Shown: positions 46,845 to 55,701 of the stretch, in pieces
Position numbering within the stretch: the stretch's first letter is position 1
How the letters are laid out: every line of letters begins with the position of its first letter
Assembly (NCBI GenBank): GCA_966430775.1
Contig: CBJMMB010000004.1
Location: 1-64,000 of the forward strand
DNA length: 64,000 nucleotides
Direction of reading: 5' to 3'
DNA from: Dyella_B sp966430775
GTDB taxonomy: Bacteria; Pseudomonadota; Gammaproteobacteria; Xanthomonadales; Rhodanobacteraceae
The notes under the pieces: model-generated
The model's input: the letters and a program-made list of their open reading frames with translations, nothing else
Told to the model about the DNA's origin: nothing
The model's database searches: none
Made by a program: the position numbers and the translations under genes

Positions 46845-46850
46845 TATACT
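46845..46850 (+). promoter_or_regulatory. Candidate -10 of a leaderless ribF transcript
   Basis: TATACT lies seven bases before the ribF ATG (46858), and no Shine-Dalgarno is visible. A start near 46857 would make the mRNA leaderless or nearly so. No good -35. Confidence 0.3.
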
Positions 46851-46857
46851 CGCCCGC

Positions 46858-47826
46858 ATGATGAAACTGTCCCGGGACGTCGCGGGGCCGTGCCTGGCCC
46901 CCGGCGGCAGTGTGGTTGCGGTCGGCGCTTTCGATGGCCTGCACCGCGGCCATCAAGCCTTGCTCAGCGAAGTGCGCCAGCGTGCGCAGGCGCTCGGCTG
47001 CACGCCGGTGGTGGTGAGCTTCGAGCCGCTGCCGCGTGCATATTTCTCGAAAGAACCGGTGCCGCGCCTGTCCAGCGTGCGTGAAAAGCTGCTGGGCTTC
47101 GCCGCCGCCGGCATGACGCGCACGCTGTTGTTGCGTTTCAACCAGGCGCTGACCGCGATGTCGCCCGAAGATTTCGTGCAGCGCGTGCTGCTCGAGCGGC
47201 TCAGCGCACGTGAAGTATGGGTGGGTGCGGATTTCCGCTTCGGTCACAAGCGCGCTGGCGACGTGGCGTTGCTGGAACGCATGGGCCAGCAGCACGGCTT
47301 CAGCGCGCGCACCATGCCGGCTGTGTTGCTGGAGGGCGAGCGCGTCTCGGCCAGCCGCGTGCGCGCCCTGCTGGCGGCCGGCAATTTCGGCGCGGTTGCG
47401 CCCTTGCTGGGCCGGCCGTTCGTGATCGAGGGCAAGGTGGAATACGGCAACCAGCTCGGGCGCGACCTGGGTTATCCCACCGCCAACATCCACCTGCGCG
47501 ACCGCGTCACCCCGGTGCACGGCATCTTCGCGGTGCGCGTGGGCCTGGGCGAGGGCGAATGCAGCTGGCCGGGCGTGGCCAGCCTGGGCACGCGGCCTAC
47601 CGTCAACGAGGTGGCTGAGCCCCTGCTGGAAGTGCATCTGTTCGACTTCGAAGGCGATCTCTACGGCCAGCGCATGGCGGTGGAGTTCGTGGCCAAGCTG
47701 CGCGACGAGATGAAATTCGACGGCCTCGACGCATTGAAGCAGCAAATGCGGCATGATGAGCGTTCCGCCCGGGAGATCCTAGGGATGAACCCGGCATTGA
47801 TCGACGCGAGCAAGGCCGCATCATGA
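46858..47826 (+). CDS. ribF: Bifunctional riboflavin kinase / FMN adenylyltransferase
   Basis: RibF makes FMN and FAD from riboflavin. The 322-residue protein has the N-terminal adenylyltransferase (GSVVAVGAFDGLHRGHQALL with the HxGH-type site, VGADFRFGHKRAGD, SASRVRALLAAGNFG). The C-terminal kinase has GRPFVIEGKVEYGNQLGRDL, GYPTANIHL and LEVHLFDFEGDLYGQRMAVE. Two adjacent ATGs (46858, 46861) can start it. Its stop codon overlaps the start of the ileS leader peptide (ATGA), so that peptide would be coupled to ribF translation. Confidence 0.95.
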   Translation: MMKLSRDVAGPCLAPGGSVVAVGAFDGLHRGHQALLSEVRQRAQALGCTPVVVSFEPLPRAYFSKEPVPRLSSVREKLLGFAAAGMTRTLLLRFNQALTAMSPEDFVQRVLLERLSAREVWVGADFRFGHKRAGDVALLERMGQQHGFSARTMPAVLLEGERVSASRVRALLAAGNFGAVAPLLGRPFVIEGKVEYGNQLGRDLGYPTANIHLRDRVTPVHGIFAVRVGLGEGECSWPGVASLGTRPTVNEVAEPLLEVHLFDFEGDLYGQRMAVEFVAKLRDEMKFDGLDALKQQMRHDERSAREILGMNPALIDASKAAS

Positions 47827-47885
47827 GCAGCATGTCCAGCACGCACACCCCGCCGGCCCTGGCTGCGACGATCATTATTATTTGA
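47823..47885 (+). CDS. Probable ileS attenuator leader peptide (four terminal Ile codons)
   Basis: A 20-codon frame, MSSMSSTHTPPALAATIIII, ends in ATC-ATT-ATT-ATT and then TGA. Its ATG overlaps the ribF stop (ATGA) and has AAGG nine bases upstream. It lies 114 bp before ileS, the gene whose product charges tRNA-Ile. ATT is uncommon in this GC-rich neighbourhood, so three in a row are striking. A ribosome would stall here when charged tRNA-Ile is scarce. The structured sequence that follows (47890-47969) offers competing pairings. The role is inferred from position and codon content. Confidence 0.65.
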   Translation: MSSMSSTHTPPALAATIIII

Positions 47886-47889
47886 AGCA

Positions 47890-47969
47890 CCCGCCGAAGC
47901 GCGTGCGCTTGCCGCTCGCGCGCGGCGGGCAAGTAGCACGAGGCTTCGGTACCCCTCCCGGCATCGAAG
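47890..47969 (+). promoter_or_regulatory. Competing RNA hairpins between leader peptide and ileS
   Basis: CCCGCCG (47890-47896) can pair with CGGCGGG (47923-47929). The overlapping CCGAAGC (47894-47900) can instead pair with GCTTCGG (47943-47949), whose GCTTCG can also pair with CGAAGC (47964-47969). Alternative pairings of this type are the hallmark of attenuators. There is no T-tract, so a simple intrinsic terminator is not visible; Rho or translation may be involved. Confidence 0.45.
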
Positions 47970-47999
47970 CGGAACCCCCGTAGACACGGCACCCGAGCG

Positions 48000-50858
48000 A
48001 TGACCCAGGATTACAAGAGCACCATCAACCTGCCGCAGACCACCTTCCCGATGCGCGGCGACCTGCCCAAGCGCGAACCGGGCTGGCTGGCCGAATGGGA
48101 AAAGGTGGATCGTTACGCGCAGATCCAGGCCAAGACCCATGGCCGTCCGCTGTTCGTGCTGCACGACGGCCCGCCCTATGCGAACGGCACCATCCACCTG
48201 GGTCACGCGATCAACAAGATCCTGAAAGACGTGGTGGTCAAGTCCAAGCTGCTGGCCGGCTACCACGCGCCCTACGTGCCGGGCTGGGATTGCCACGGCA
48301 TGCCGATCGAGATCCAGATCGAAAAACAGTTCGGCAAGAACCTGCCCACCAGCGAGGTGATGAGCAAGGCGCGCGCCTATGCCAGCGAGCAGATCGCCAA
48401 GCAGAAGACCGATTTCAAGCGCCTGGGCGTGCTGGGCGAATGGGATCGTCCCTACCTCACCATGGCGCCGCAGAACGAAGCGGGCGAAATCCGCGCGCTG
48501 GCCGAGCTGTTGCGCAAGGGCTACATCTATCGCGGCCTGAAGCCGGTCAACTGGTGCTTCGACTGCGGCTCCGCGCTGGCCGAAGCGGAAGTGGAATACG
48601 AAGACAAGACCGATATCGCCATCGACGTCGGCTTTGCGTTCGACGATCCGGCGGCGGTAGCCAAAGCGTTCGGCCTGGAAAAGCTGCCCAAGCCGAACGG
48701 CCAGCTGGTGATCTGGACCACCACGCCGTGGACCATTCCCGCCAACCAGGCGCTCAACCTGCATCCGGAATTCAGCTACAGCCTGGTCGATACGCCGAAG
48801 GGCTTGCTGATCCTCGCCACCGATCGCGTCGAAGAGTGCTTGAAGACGTACGGCGTGGAAGGACACATCGTCGCGTCGGTGGAAGGCCATGAACTGGGCG
48901 ACCTGAAATTCCGCCATCCGCTGTATGCGGTCGATCCCGGCTATGCGCGCTTGGCGCCGATCTATTTCGCCGACTACGTGACGCTCGACAGCGGCACCGG
49001 CATCGTGCACTCCGCGCCTGCCTACGGCGTGGAAGACTTCCAGTCGTGCAAGGCGTACGGCATGAAGGATGCCGACATCTTGAATCCGGTAATGGGTAAT
49101 GGCGTCTACGCGTCGTGGCTGCCGCTGTTCGGCGGCATGTTCCTGTGGAAGGCCAATCCCAAGATTGTCGAAGTGCTGGACCAGGCCGGTTCGCTATTGC
49201 ATCAAAACAAATACGCGCACAGCTACATGCATTGCTGGCGCCACAAGTCGCCGATCATCTATCGCGCGACGTCGCAGTGGTTCGCGGGCATGGACCTCAC
49301 GCCGAAAGACGGCGGCAAGACGCTGCGCGAAACCGCGCTGGAAGGCGTAGAAGCCACCCAGTTCTTCCCGGCATGGGGCAAGCAGCGCCTGCACAACATG
49401 ATCGCCGATCGTCCCGATTGGACGCTCTCGCGCCAGCGCCAGTGGGGCGTGCCGATGGCGTTCTTCGTGCATCGCGAAACCGGCGAGCTGCATCCGCGCA
49501 CGCCGGAGTTGCTGGAAGAAGTCGCCAAGCGCGTGGAGCAGCAAGGCATCGAAGCGTGGCAGAGTCTCGATCCGGCGGAACTCCTGGGCGCCGATGCCGA
49601 GCACTACGAAAAGAATCGCGACACGCTGGACGTGTGGTTCGATTCCGGTACTACGCACTGGCACGTGCTGCGCGGCTCGCACGCCGACGTGCAGGGTTTC
49701 CCCGCCGATCTTTACCTGGAAGGTTCCGACCAGCATCGCGGCTGGTTCCATTCCTCGCTGCTCACCGCAGCCATGCTCGACGGCAGGCCGCCGTACAAGC
49801 AGTTGCTGACGCACGGCTTCACCGTCGATGCGCAGGGCCGCAAGATGTCCAAGTCGCTGGGCAATGGCATCGAGCCGCAGGACATCATGAATCGCCTCGG
49901 CGCGGACATCTTGCGCCTGTGGGTGGCGTCCACCGATTACCGCTACGAGATGTCCTTGTCGGAGGAAATCTTGAAGCGCGTGTCGGACATGTATCGCCGC
50001 ATCCGCAACACCGCGCGCTTCCTGCTCGGCAATCTGGATGGTTTCGATCCGGCCAGGCACCTGGTGCCGATCGAACAGAGCCTGCTGCTCGATCAATGGG
50101 CGGTGGGGCAAGCCTACGAGATGCAGCAAACGGTGAAGGCGGCATACGAACGCTACGATTTCCCGGAGATCGTGCAGCGCGTGCAGAACTTCTGCACCAC
50201 CGAGATGGGCGCGTTGTACCTCGACATCACCAAGGACCGCCTGTACACCATGCCGACCGAAAGCCTCGGCCGGCGCAGCGCGCAGAGTGCGATGTACCGC
50301 ATCCTGGAAGCGTTGGTGCGCTGGCTGGCGCCGGTGCTCTCGTTCACCGCGGAAGAAATCTGGCAGCACATGCCGGGTGAGCGTGGCGAAAGCGTGCTGT
50401 TCGAAACCTGGTACGACGGTTTGCAGAACACGCAAGGCTCGCCGGAGCAGCGCCGCTACTGGGCCGATCTGCTGGCGATGCGCGATACCGCATCGCGCGT
50501 GCTGGAAGATATGCGCAAGGCGGAGAAGATCGGCGCTGCATTGGAGGCGAAACTGGTGCTGCATGCTGATCCGGCCACGACCGAACGCTATGCACCTACC
50601 GCGGACGAACTGCGCTTCTTCTTCATCACCTCCGAACTGAGCTTTGCGCCGCTGCAACCGCGTCCCGCCGATGCGGTAGCGTTGCAGTTCGAAGGGGGCG
50701 GCGAGGTGTATGTATCGGCGAGCGTCAGCGATGCGGCCAAGTGCGTGCGCTGCTGGCATCGGCGCGAGGATGTGGGCAGCAATCCTGCGCATCCGGAGCT
50801 GTGCGGTCGTTGCGTAAGCAATGTGGAAGGGCCGGGCGAGAATCGTCGCTGGTTCTAA
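48000..50858 (+). CDS. ileS: Isoleucyl-tRNA synthetase
   Basis: IleS charges tRNA-Ile. This 952-residue class I synthetase shows the HIGH-type motif in DGPPYANGTIHLGHAINKIL (about residue 65), FDCGSALAEAEVEYEDKT, the CP1 editing domain (WTTTPWTIPANQALNLHPEF) and the KMSKS loop GRKMSKSLGNGI (about 615). It ends in a zinc finger with CVRCWHRREDVGSNPAHPEL and CGRC (about 914-938), which marks the bacterial mupirocin-sensitive type. The start is 174 bp after ribF, behind the leader peptide region; only a weak GAG precedes the ATG. Confidence 0.97.
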   Translation: MTQDYKSTINLPQTTFPMRGDLPKREPGWLAEWEKVDRYAQIQAKTHGRPLFVLHDGPPYANGTIHLGHAINKILKDVVVKSKLLAGYHAPYVPGWDCHGMPIEIQIEKQFGKNLPTSEVMSKARAYASEQIAKQKTDFKRLGVLGEWDRPYLTMAPQNEAGEIRALAELLRKGYIYRGLKPVNWCFDCGSALAEAEVEYEDKTDIAIDVGFAFDDPAAVAKAFGLEKLPKPNGQLVIWTTTPWTIPANQALNLHPEFSYSLVDTPKGLLILATDRVEECLKTYGVEGHIVASVEGHELGDLKFRHPLYAVDPGYARLAPIYFADYVTLDSGTGIVHSAPAYGVEDFQSCKAYGMKDADILNPVMGNGVYASWLPLFGGMFLWKANPKIVEVLDQAGSLLHQNKYAHSYMHCWRHKSPIIYRATSQWFAGMDLTPKDGGKTLRETALEGVEATQFFPAWGKQRLHNMIADRPDWTLSRQRQWGVPMAFFVHRETGELHPRTPELLEEVAKRVEQQGIEAWQSLDPAELLGADAEHYEKNRDTLDVWFDSGTTHWHVLRGSHADVQGFPADLYLEGSDQHRGWFHSSLLTAAMLDGRPPYKQLLTHGFTVDAQGRKMSKSLGNGIEPQDIMNRLGADILRLWVASTDYRYEMSLSEEILKRVSDMYRRIRNTARFLLGNLDGFDPARHLVPIEQSLLLDQWAVGQAYEMQQTVKAAYERYDFPEIVQRVQNFCTTEMGALYLDITKDRLYTMPTESLGRRSAQSAMYRILEALVRWLAPVLSFTAEEIWQHMPGERGESVLFETWYDGLQNTQGSPEQRRYWADLLAMRDTASRVLEDMRKAEKIGAALEAKLVLHADPATTERYAPTADELRFFFITSELSFAPLQPRPADAVALQFEGGGEVYVSASVSDAAKCVRCWHRREDVGSNPAHPELCGRCVSNVEGPGENRRWF

Positions 50859-50875
50859 TTCTTGCGGTGAACCAA

Positions 50876-50904
50876 CTCCCTCCCCTGCGAAGTAGGGGAG
50901 GGAG
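50876..50904. repeat. Single CTCCCTCCCCTGC palindromic unit
   Basis: CTCCCTCCCCTGCGAAGTAGG then GGAGGGAG: one hairpin of the family found in full at 11947-12068, between ileS and lspA. Confidence 0.7.
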
Positions 50905-50941
50905 CAATATCCGGCATCGTTGTGTGATTTCCGAGAAACCC

Positions 50942-51445
50942 ATGCACCCCAAACCCAACGCACTCCCCTGGCTGTCGCTCTCCGCACTACTGATCGTGCT
51001 CGACCAGCTCACCAAATGGTGGGCGCTCACCGCGCTGCAGCCGCCGGGCATGCCGCACCCGGTGATCCCGGGTTTCCTCAACTGGAACCTCGCCTTCAAC
51101 ACCGGCGCCGCCTTCAATTTCCTGGCGCAGAGCAGCGGCTGGCAGCGCTGGTTCTTCGTGGTGCTGGCGGTGGTGATTTCCGCCGCGCTGGTGGTGTGGC
51201 TGACGCGCACGCCGCGGCGCGAATGGCGCACGGCCGTGCCGCTGTCGCTGGTGATCGGCGGCGCGCTGGGCAACTTGATCGATCGGCTGCATGCCTCGCA
51301 GGTCACCGATTTTATCCAGGTCTACTACCACGACTGGTACTACCCCACCTTCAACGTGGCCGACTGCGGCATCTCGGTGGGCGCGGTGCTGCTGATCCTG
51401 TTCGGGTTGCGCTCGGGCCAAGCCGGTAGCCACCCGTCAAAGTGA
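50942..51445 (+). CDS. lspA: Lipoprotein signal peptidase
   Basis: LspA removes signal peptides from prolipoproteins in the inner membrane. The 167-residue protein has four predicted membrane helices. Catalytic aspartates are in ASQVTDFIQVYYHDWYY and FNVADCGISVGAVLL; the conserved NTGAAFNFLAQ and GGALGNLIDR segments are present. ATG 50942 is preferred to upstream in-frame starts, which lie within the repeat and ileS. The usual next gene, ispH, is not here; the pga operon follows instead. Confidence 0.95.
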   Translation: MHPKPNALPWLSLSALLIVLDQLTKWWALTALQPPGMPHPVIPGFLNWNLAFNTGAAFNFLAQSSGWQRWFFVVLAVVISAALVVWLTRTPRREWRTAVPLSLVIGGALGNLIDRLHASQVTDFIQVYYHDWYYPTFNVADCGISVGAVLLILFGLRSGQAGSHPSK

Positions 51446-51743
51446 CCCATTCGGTCGCTGCCGCGCCGTGACATATGTGATTTGCGTCACATTGGTGCGC
51501 CTGCGCCGCACTCGCGGATACTGCTTGCCGCGGTCTTCAATGGCCGATGAAACAAGGGGTTACAAGGCGCTTCTGCGCTTTCTCCGACACCATGGTGCGC
51601 GCCGCTTCGACCGCGAGCCATCCCGGCCCCATGGCCTGATTCTTGCGTTATTTCCCCTGCAACAAGGGTGTTCGACGGAGCAGGGGGTAGCGCTTCACCG
51701 AACTCGTTGATGGTTACGTCAGACGCGAGGAGCGGCACTGGCG
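51446..51743. other. 298-bp regulatory gap before pgaA
   Basis: It contains a perfect Clp/CRP-type site and a GATACT -10-like hexamer (51517-51522), giving a predicted start near 51529 and a ~215-nt leader. No gene with support lies here. Confidence 0.5.
51476..51491. promoter_or_regulatory. Perfect CRP/Clp binding site TGTGATTTGCGTCACA
   Basis: TGTGA-N6-TCACA, extended to ATATGTGA...TCACATTG, which is the full consensus of CRP and of the Xanthomonadaceae homologue Clp. Centred at 51483.5, about 41-45 bp before the likely start site at 51525-51529, a position from which such a protein normally activates. It lies upstream of pgaABCD. Confidence 0.75.
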
Positions 51744-53825
51744 ATGGGGAAGTGCGCGCAAACAATGAAGGTGAGATCGGCAACGCGGGCAGCCATGCTG
51801 CGGCGTGCGACCTTGGCGGTGGTGATCACGCTGACCCTGTGCGCGACGTGCAAGGCGGAAAGCGCCCCCGATCACGACGCCTTGCTGGCGCAGGCCCGCA
51901 CCGAACGGGCGGCGGGGCATCGCGTGGAAGCGCTGGCGCATTGCCAGGAAGTGCTGGCGCATTGGCCGGACGATCGCAACGCGCAATGGCTCGCCATCCA
52001 GTTGCTGTCGGAGCTTGGCGGCGCCGCGCGCGCCAGGGAGCTGGCTGCAAAACTTTCCCCGCCGCTCGACGCGGCCGAACGCGAACGACTGCAGGCCGAT
52101 TACGCCTCGCATCAAGTGCGCTGGGCCAGGGGCGTGCCGGCCGATGCCTCGCATCCTTATGCGGACGATGACAAGGCCGCCGCCGATATCCAGCGCATCG
52201 CGGACGATTCCGCAGCACCGGCGGATGTGCGCCAGCGTGCGCAACGGGATGCGGTGGTGGCGCTCGATCAAGGCGATCGTGCACAGGAGGCCGCCGCCGC
52301 TTACGCGCAACTGAAACAGCAAGGCGCGCACCTGCCGGCCTATGCAGAGCGCGCCGCGGCCGACGCGTTGCTACAGCAACATCAGCCGCGCGAAGCGATT
52401 GCGTTGTACGAAGACAGCATCAAGCAGGATCCAGGCCCTTATCCGCCGGGCGAGGTCGATCCGCGTATCAGCCTGGCATCGGCCTATTTCGACGCGGGAC
52501 GCACGCGCGAATCGCTTGCCATGATCGGCAAGCTGGCCGCGGACGAACCGCGCTGGCTGCGCACGCCTGGCGTCCGAGGCGCCAAGCAGAATCCGCGCAA
52601 GGTCGACGCCGACAGCACCGCCATCCAGTTGCATGCAGACGCCGGCCAACTGCAGGGCGCGTATCAGCAACTGCTTGCCATGTGCGCCGAAGCCCCCGGC
52701 AACGTGGAATTGCGCAGGCAATTGGCGATGACCGAACTCGCGCGCGGCTGGCCGCATCGCGCCGCGCAAACCTTGAAGATCGCTGCCACGCTGGAAGACG
52801 AGCACGACGCCTCCGCCAACCTCGACGACGCCGACGTGGCCAACGCCATGCACGACTACGCTGGCGCGCAAGCGGCGCTGGATCGTGCGCAACAACAGGC
52901 TGGACGCAGCGGCCGCGTGCAGGATGCGTTGGCGGCGTGGGATCGCCAGCGCGGCTGGCAGTTCGACCTTACGCACGACAACGGTTGGGGCAGCAGCCCG
53001 GACTATGGCGATCGCGATCAGGAAACCGAAGCGACCCTGGCCAGCCCGCTGTTCGGCGATCACTGGCGCATCGTCGTGCTGGCGCGCGCGGCATCGGCCG
53101 CCTTGCCGGAAGGCTACGTGGCGCGAAACCGCGCCGGCCTCGGTATTCGCGGTTACCTGCCGGATGTGTCGTTCTATCTGCAAGCCTTGCCTGCAGTGGA
53201 TCACTACGTGCGGCGCACGGACGTGGAAGCCGGCGCCAACTGGGCGATCAACGATCATTGGTCGGTGGCGGCCGATTGGGCCAGCGCCGGCGCCGACGTT
53301 CCGCTGCGCGCGGAACGCTATGGCATCACCGGCAAGACCTTCAGCAGTGCCGTGCAGTGGCGCGCCAGTGAACTTACTTCTGCGCGCCTGGCGCTGTACC
53401 GCGATCGCTTCAGCGACGGCAACGTGCGCAAGGGCTGGCTGGGCGACTTCGTGCAGCGCCTGCATACCGCACCGAACCTGACGCTGGATGGCGGCGTGGA
53501 AATCGGAGGCTCCACCAACAGCGAAACGAACCGGCCGTATTTCAATCCGTCCCGCGATCGCTCCTATGCGCTCACCGGCGCCATGCAAAACGTGATCTAC
53601 CAGTACGACGACCGCGCCTGGAGCGAACGCTTCGACCTCGCCGCCGGCCGCTATGCCGAACGCCACTACGCCACCGGCTGGATGGCCAGTGCGCGCTACG
53701 GCCAAATCTTCCAGGTACACGCCGGCCTGCGTCTGGGCTGGGGCGTGAGCTGGCGCTGGCAACCCTACGACGGCCGGCACGAATCGCGTGTCGTGTTCGA
53801 CGTGTCCTTGCATTGGGGAGAGTAG
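51744..53825 (+). CDS. pgaA: Poly-beta-1,6-GlcNAc outer-membrane export porin PgaA
   Basis: PgaA exports partly deacetylated poly-N-acetylglucosamine through the outer membrane. The ~693-residue protein has an N-terminal hydrophobic export signal (MLRRATLAVVITLTLCATCK), a periplasmic helical TPR region (about 45-400: ALLAQARTERAAGHRVEALA, AVVALDQGDRAQEAAAAYAQ) and a C-terminal barrel rich in alternating aromatic strands ending VVFDVSLHWGE. Several in-frame starts are possible (51744, 51765); 51744 has GAGGAG upstream, though at long spacing. It is the first gene of pgaABCD, two bases before pgaB. Confidence 0.9.
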   Translation: MGKCAQTMKVRSATRAAMLRRATLAVVITLTLCATCKAESAPDHDALLAQARTERAAGHRVEALAHCQEVLAHWPDDRNAQWLAIQLLSELGGAARARELAAKLSPPLDAAERERLQADYASHQVRWARGVPADASHPYADDDKAAADIQRIADDSAAPADVRQRAQRDAVVALDQGDRAQEAAAAYAQLKQQGAHLPAYAERAAADALLQQHQPREAIALYEDSIKQDPGPYPPGEVDPRISLASAYFDAGRTRESLAMIGKLAADEPRWLRTPGVRGAKQNPRKVDADSTAIQLHADAGQLQGAYQQLLAMCAEAPGNVELRRQLAMTELARGWPHRAAQTLKIAATLEDEHDASANLDDADVANAMHDYAGAQAALDRAQQQAGRSGRVQDALAAWDRQRGWQFDLTHDNGWGSSPDYGDRDQETEATLASPLFGDHWRIVVLARAASAALPEGYVARNRAGLGIRGYLPDVSFYLQALPAVDHYVRRTDVEAGANWAINDHWSVAADWASAGADVPLRAERYGITGKTFSSAVQWRASELTSARLALYRDRFSDGNVRKGWLGDFVQRLHTAPNLTLDGGVEIGGSTNSETNRPYFNPSRDRSYALTGAMQNVIYQYDDRAWSERFDLAAGRYAERHYATGWMASARYGQIFQVHAGLRLGWGVSWRWQPYDGRHESRVVFDVSLHWGE

Positions 53826-53827
53826 CG

Positions 53828-55699
53828 ATGCGCCCGATCCTGCTCGCCCTGGTTCTTCTGATGATTGCGCAGCTGGCCTGCGCCAATGAATTCGTACCCG
53901 ATTCATCCGGGCTGATCGTGCTCGCCTATCACGACGTGCGCGACGATGTCGGCCTGCAAGGCGACCGCGATCCGGACGCCACCAGCACCGATCATCTGAT
54001 CGCGCATTTCGATTGGCTGAAGGCCAACGGCTATCACGTGGTCAGCCTGGATGACGTGATCAAGGCGCGACAGGGCGGCACGCCATTGCCGCTGCATGCG
54101 GTGCTGCTGACCTTCGATGACGGTCTGGAAAGCTTCTACACGCGCGTCTATCCGCTGCTGCGCGCCTACGATTATCCGGCGGTGTCGGCGCTGGTCGGTT
54201 CGTGGATGGACATGCCGGCCGGCAAGCAGATGCCGTACAACGGCGGCCCCTGCACACGCGATTGTTTCCTTACCTGGGAGCAGGTGAGCGAGATGCAGCG
54301 CTCCGGCCTGGTGGCATTCGCCTCGCATACCTGGGACATGCATACCGGCATACCGGCCAATCCGCAGGGCAATCAGTTGCCGGCCGTGGTCAGCCTGCAG
54401 TACGACGCGCACACGTCCAGCTATGAAAGCGAAGCGGCATACGTGGCGCGCCTGCGCGAGGATCTGCGTCATAGCGCCGATGAAATCGAACACGCGACCG
54501 GTCAGCGCCCGCGCGCCATCGTCTGGCCCTACGGCGCCTACAACCAGCGCGCGCTGCAAGTGGCGGCGAGCGAAGGCATGGGCGTTTCCTTCAGCCTCGA
54601 CGACGCCATTCCCGCTTCGCCGGACGATCACACGCTGCCGCGCTTGCTGGTGAGCGGCAACATCAGCGCCAACCGCCTTGGCTGGCTGATCCGCCATCGC
54701 TCGCGTATCGAACCGGTGCGCGCGGTGCAGGTGGATCTGGATTACATCTACGATCCCGATCCGGCGCAGCAGGAAAAGAATCTCTCGCGCCTGCTCGATC
54801 GCATCAAGCGCATGCATCCCAGCCAGGTGTGGCTGCAGGCGTATGCCGATCCAAACGGCGATGGCGTGGCCACGTCCGTGTATTTCCCCAATCGCCACCT
54901 GCCGATGCGTGCGGATCTCTACTCGCGCGTGGCGTGGCAACTGCGCACGCGCGCGCAAGTACGCGTGTACGCATGGATGCCGGTGTTGGCGTTCCGCTTT
55001 CCCGATGCGCCAGACCTGCCTTCACTTGCCGGCGAGCCGAAGCCGGGTGGCGATCATTACCGCCTCGCGCCGTGGGATCCGCGCGTGCGGCAATGGATTG
55101 GCGACATGTATGAAGATCTCGCCATGCACGGCGACATGGCCGGGCTGCTGTTCTCCGACGATGCGTATCTTCGCGATACGGATCGGCTTGGGCTCTGGTC
55201 CGACAAGTCGCCTGCGCAACGCACCGCCGCGCTGATCGACTTCACGCACGAGCTCGCCGCACGCGTACGTCGCTGGCGGCCATCGGTGAAGACCGCGCGC
55301 AACATCTATGCACGCGCGATCCTGGAACCGAAGTCCGAAGCCTGGTTTGCGCAGAGCCTGCCCGCCTTTCTCGCCGGCTACGACATCACCGCCGTGATGG
55401 CGATGCCGCAATTGGATAAACAGGCGGACAGCGACGACTGGTATCGCACGCTGGTGGCGCACGTGGCGGCTGCGAGCCCGCATGCGCTGGATCACACCTT
55501 GTTCGAACTGGCGACGCGCGACTGGCGTACCGGCCAGCCAATCACCGATAAGGACATCGACGCGCGCTTCCGCCTGCTGCAACTGCAAGGCGTGCGTCAC
55601 CTGGGCTACTACCCGGACGATTTCATTCACGATCACCCGCAGCTCGAAGCGGTCCGTCCGGCGGTCTCCATCGCCGACTATCCCTATCCGGAGCGATAA
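53828..55699 (+). CDS. pgaB: Poly-GlcNAc N-deacetylase lipoprotein PgaB
   Basis: PgaB partly deacetylates the polymer in the periplasm so that PgaA can export it. The 623-residue protein has a lipoprotein signal (MRPILLALVLLMIAQLAC, lipid on the cysteine). The polysaccharide deacetylase domain (about 35-280) shows LIVLAYHDVRDD, LTFDDGLESF with the metal-binding Asp pair, and SHTWDMH with the histidines. The C-terminal glycoside-hydrolase-like domain (about 295-620) has VQVDLDYIYDPDPAQQEKNL, QVWLQAYADPNGDG and LLFSDDAYL. GGGAGAG precedes ATG 53828. Confidence 0.93.
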   Translation: MRPILLALVLLMIAQLACANEFVPDSSGLIVLAYHDVRDDVGLQGDRDPDATSTDHLIAHFDWLKANGYHVVSLDDVIKARQGGTPLPLHAVLLTFDDGLESFYTRVYPLLRAYDYPAVSALVGSWMDMPAGKQMPYNGGPCTRDCFLTWEQVSEMQRSGLVAFASHTWDMHTGIPANPQGNQLPAVVSLQYDAHTSSYESEAAYVARLREDLRHSADEIEHATGQRPRAIVWPYGAYNQRALQVAASEGMGVSFSLDDAIPASPDDHTLPRLLVSGNISANRLGWLIRHRSRIEPVRAVQVDLDYIYDPDPAQQEKNLSRLLDRIKRMHPSQVWLQAYADPNGDGVATSVYFPNRHLPMRADLYSRVAWQLRTRAQVRVYAWMPVLAFRFPDAPDLPSLAGEPKPGGDHYRLAPWDPRVRQWIGDMYEDLAMHGDMAGLLFSDDAYLRDTDRLGLWSDKSPAQRTAALIDFTHELAARVRRWRPSVKTARNIYARAILEPKSEAWFAQSLPAFLAGYDITAVMAMPQLDKQADSDDWYRTLVAHVAAASPHALDHTLFELATRDWRTGQPITDKDIDARFRLLQLQGVRHLGYYPDDFIHDHPQLEAVRPAVSIADYPYPER

Positions 55700-55701
55700 C
55701 G

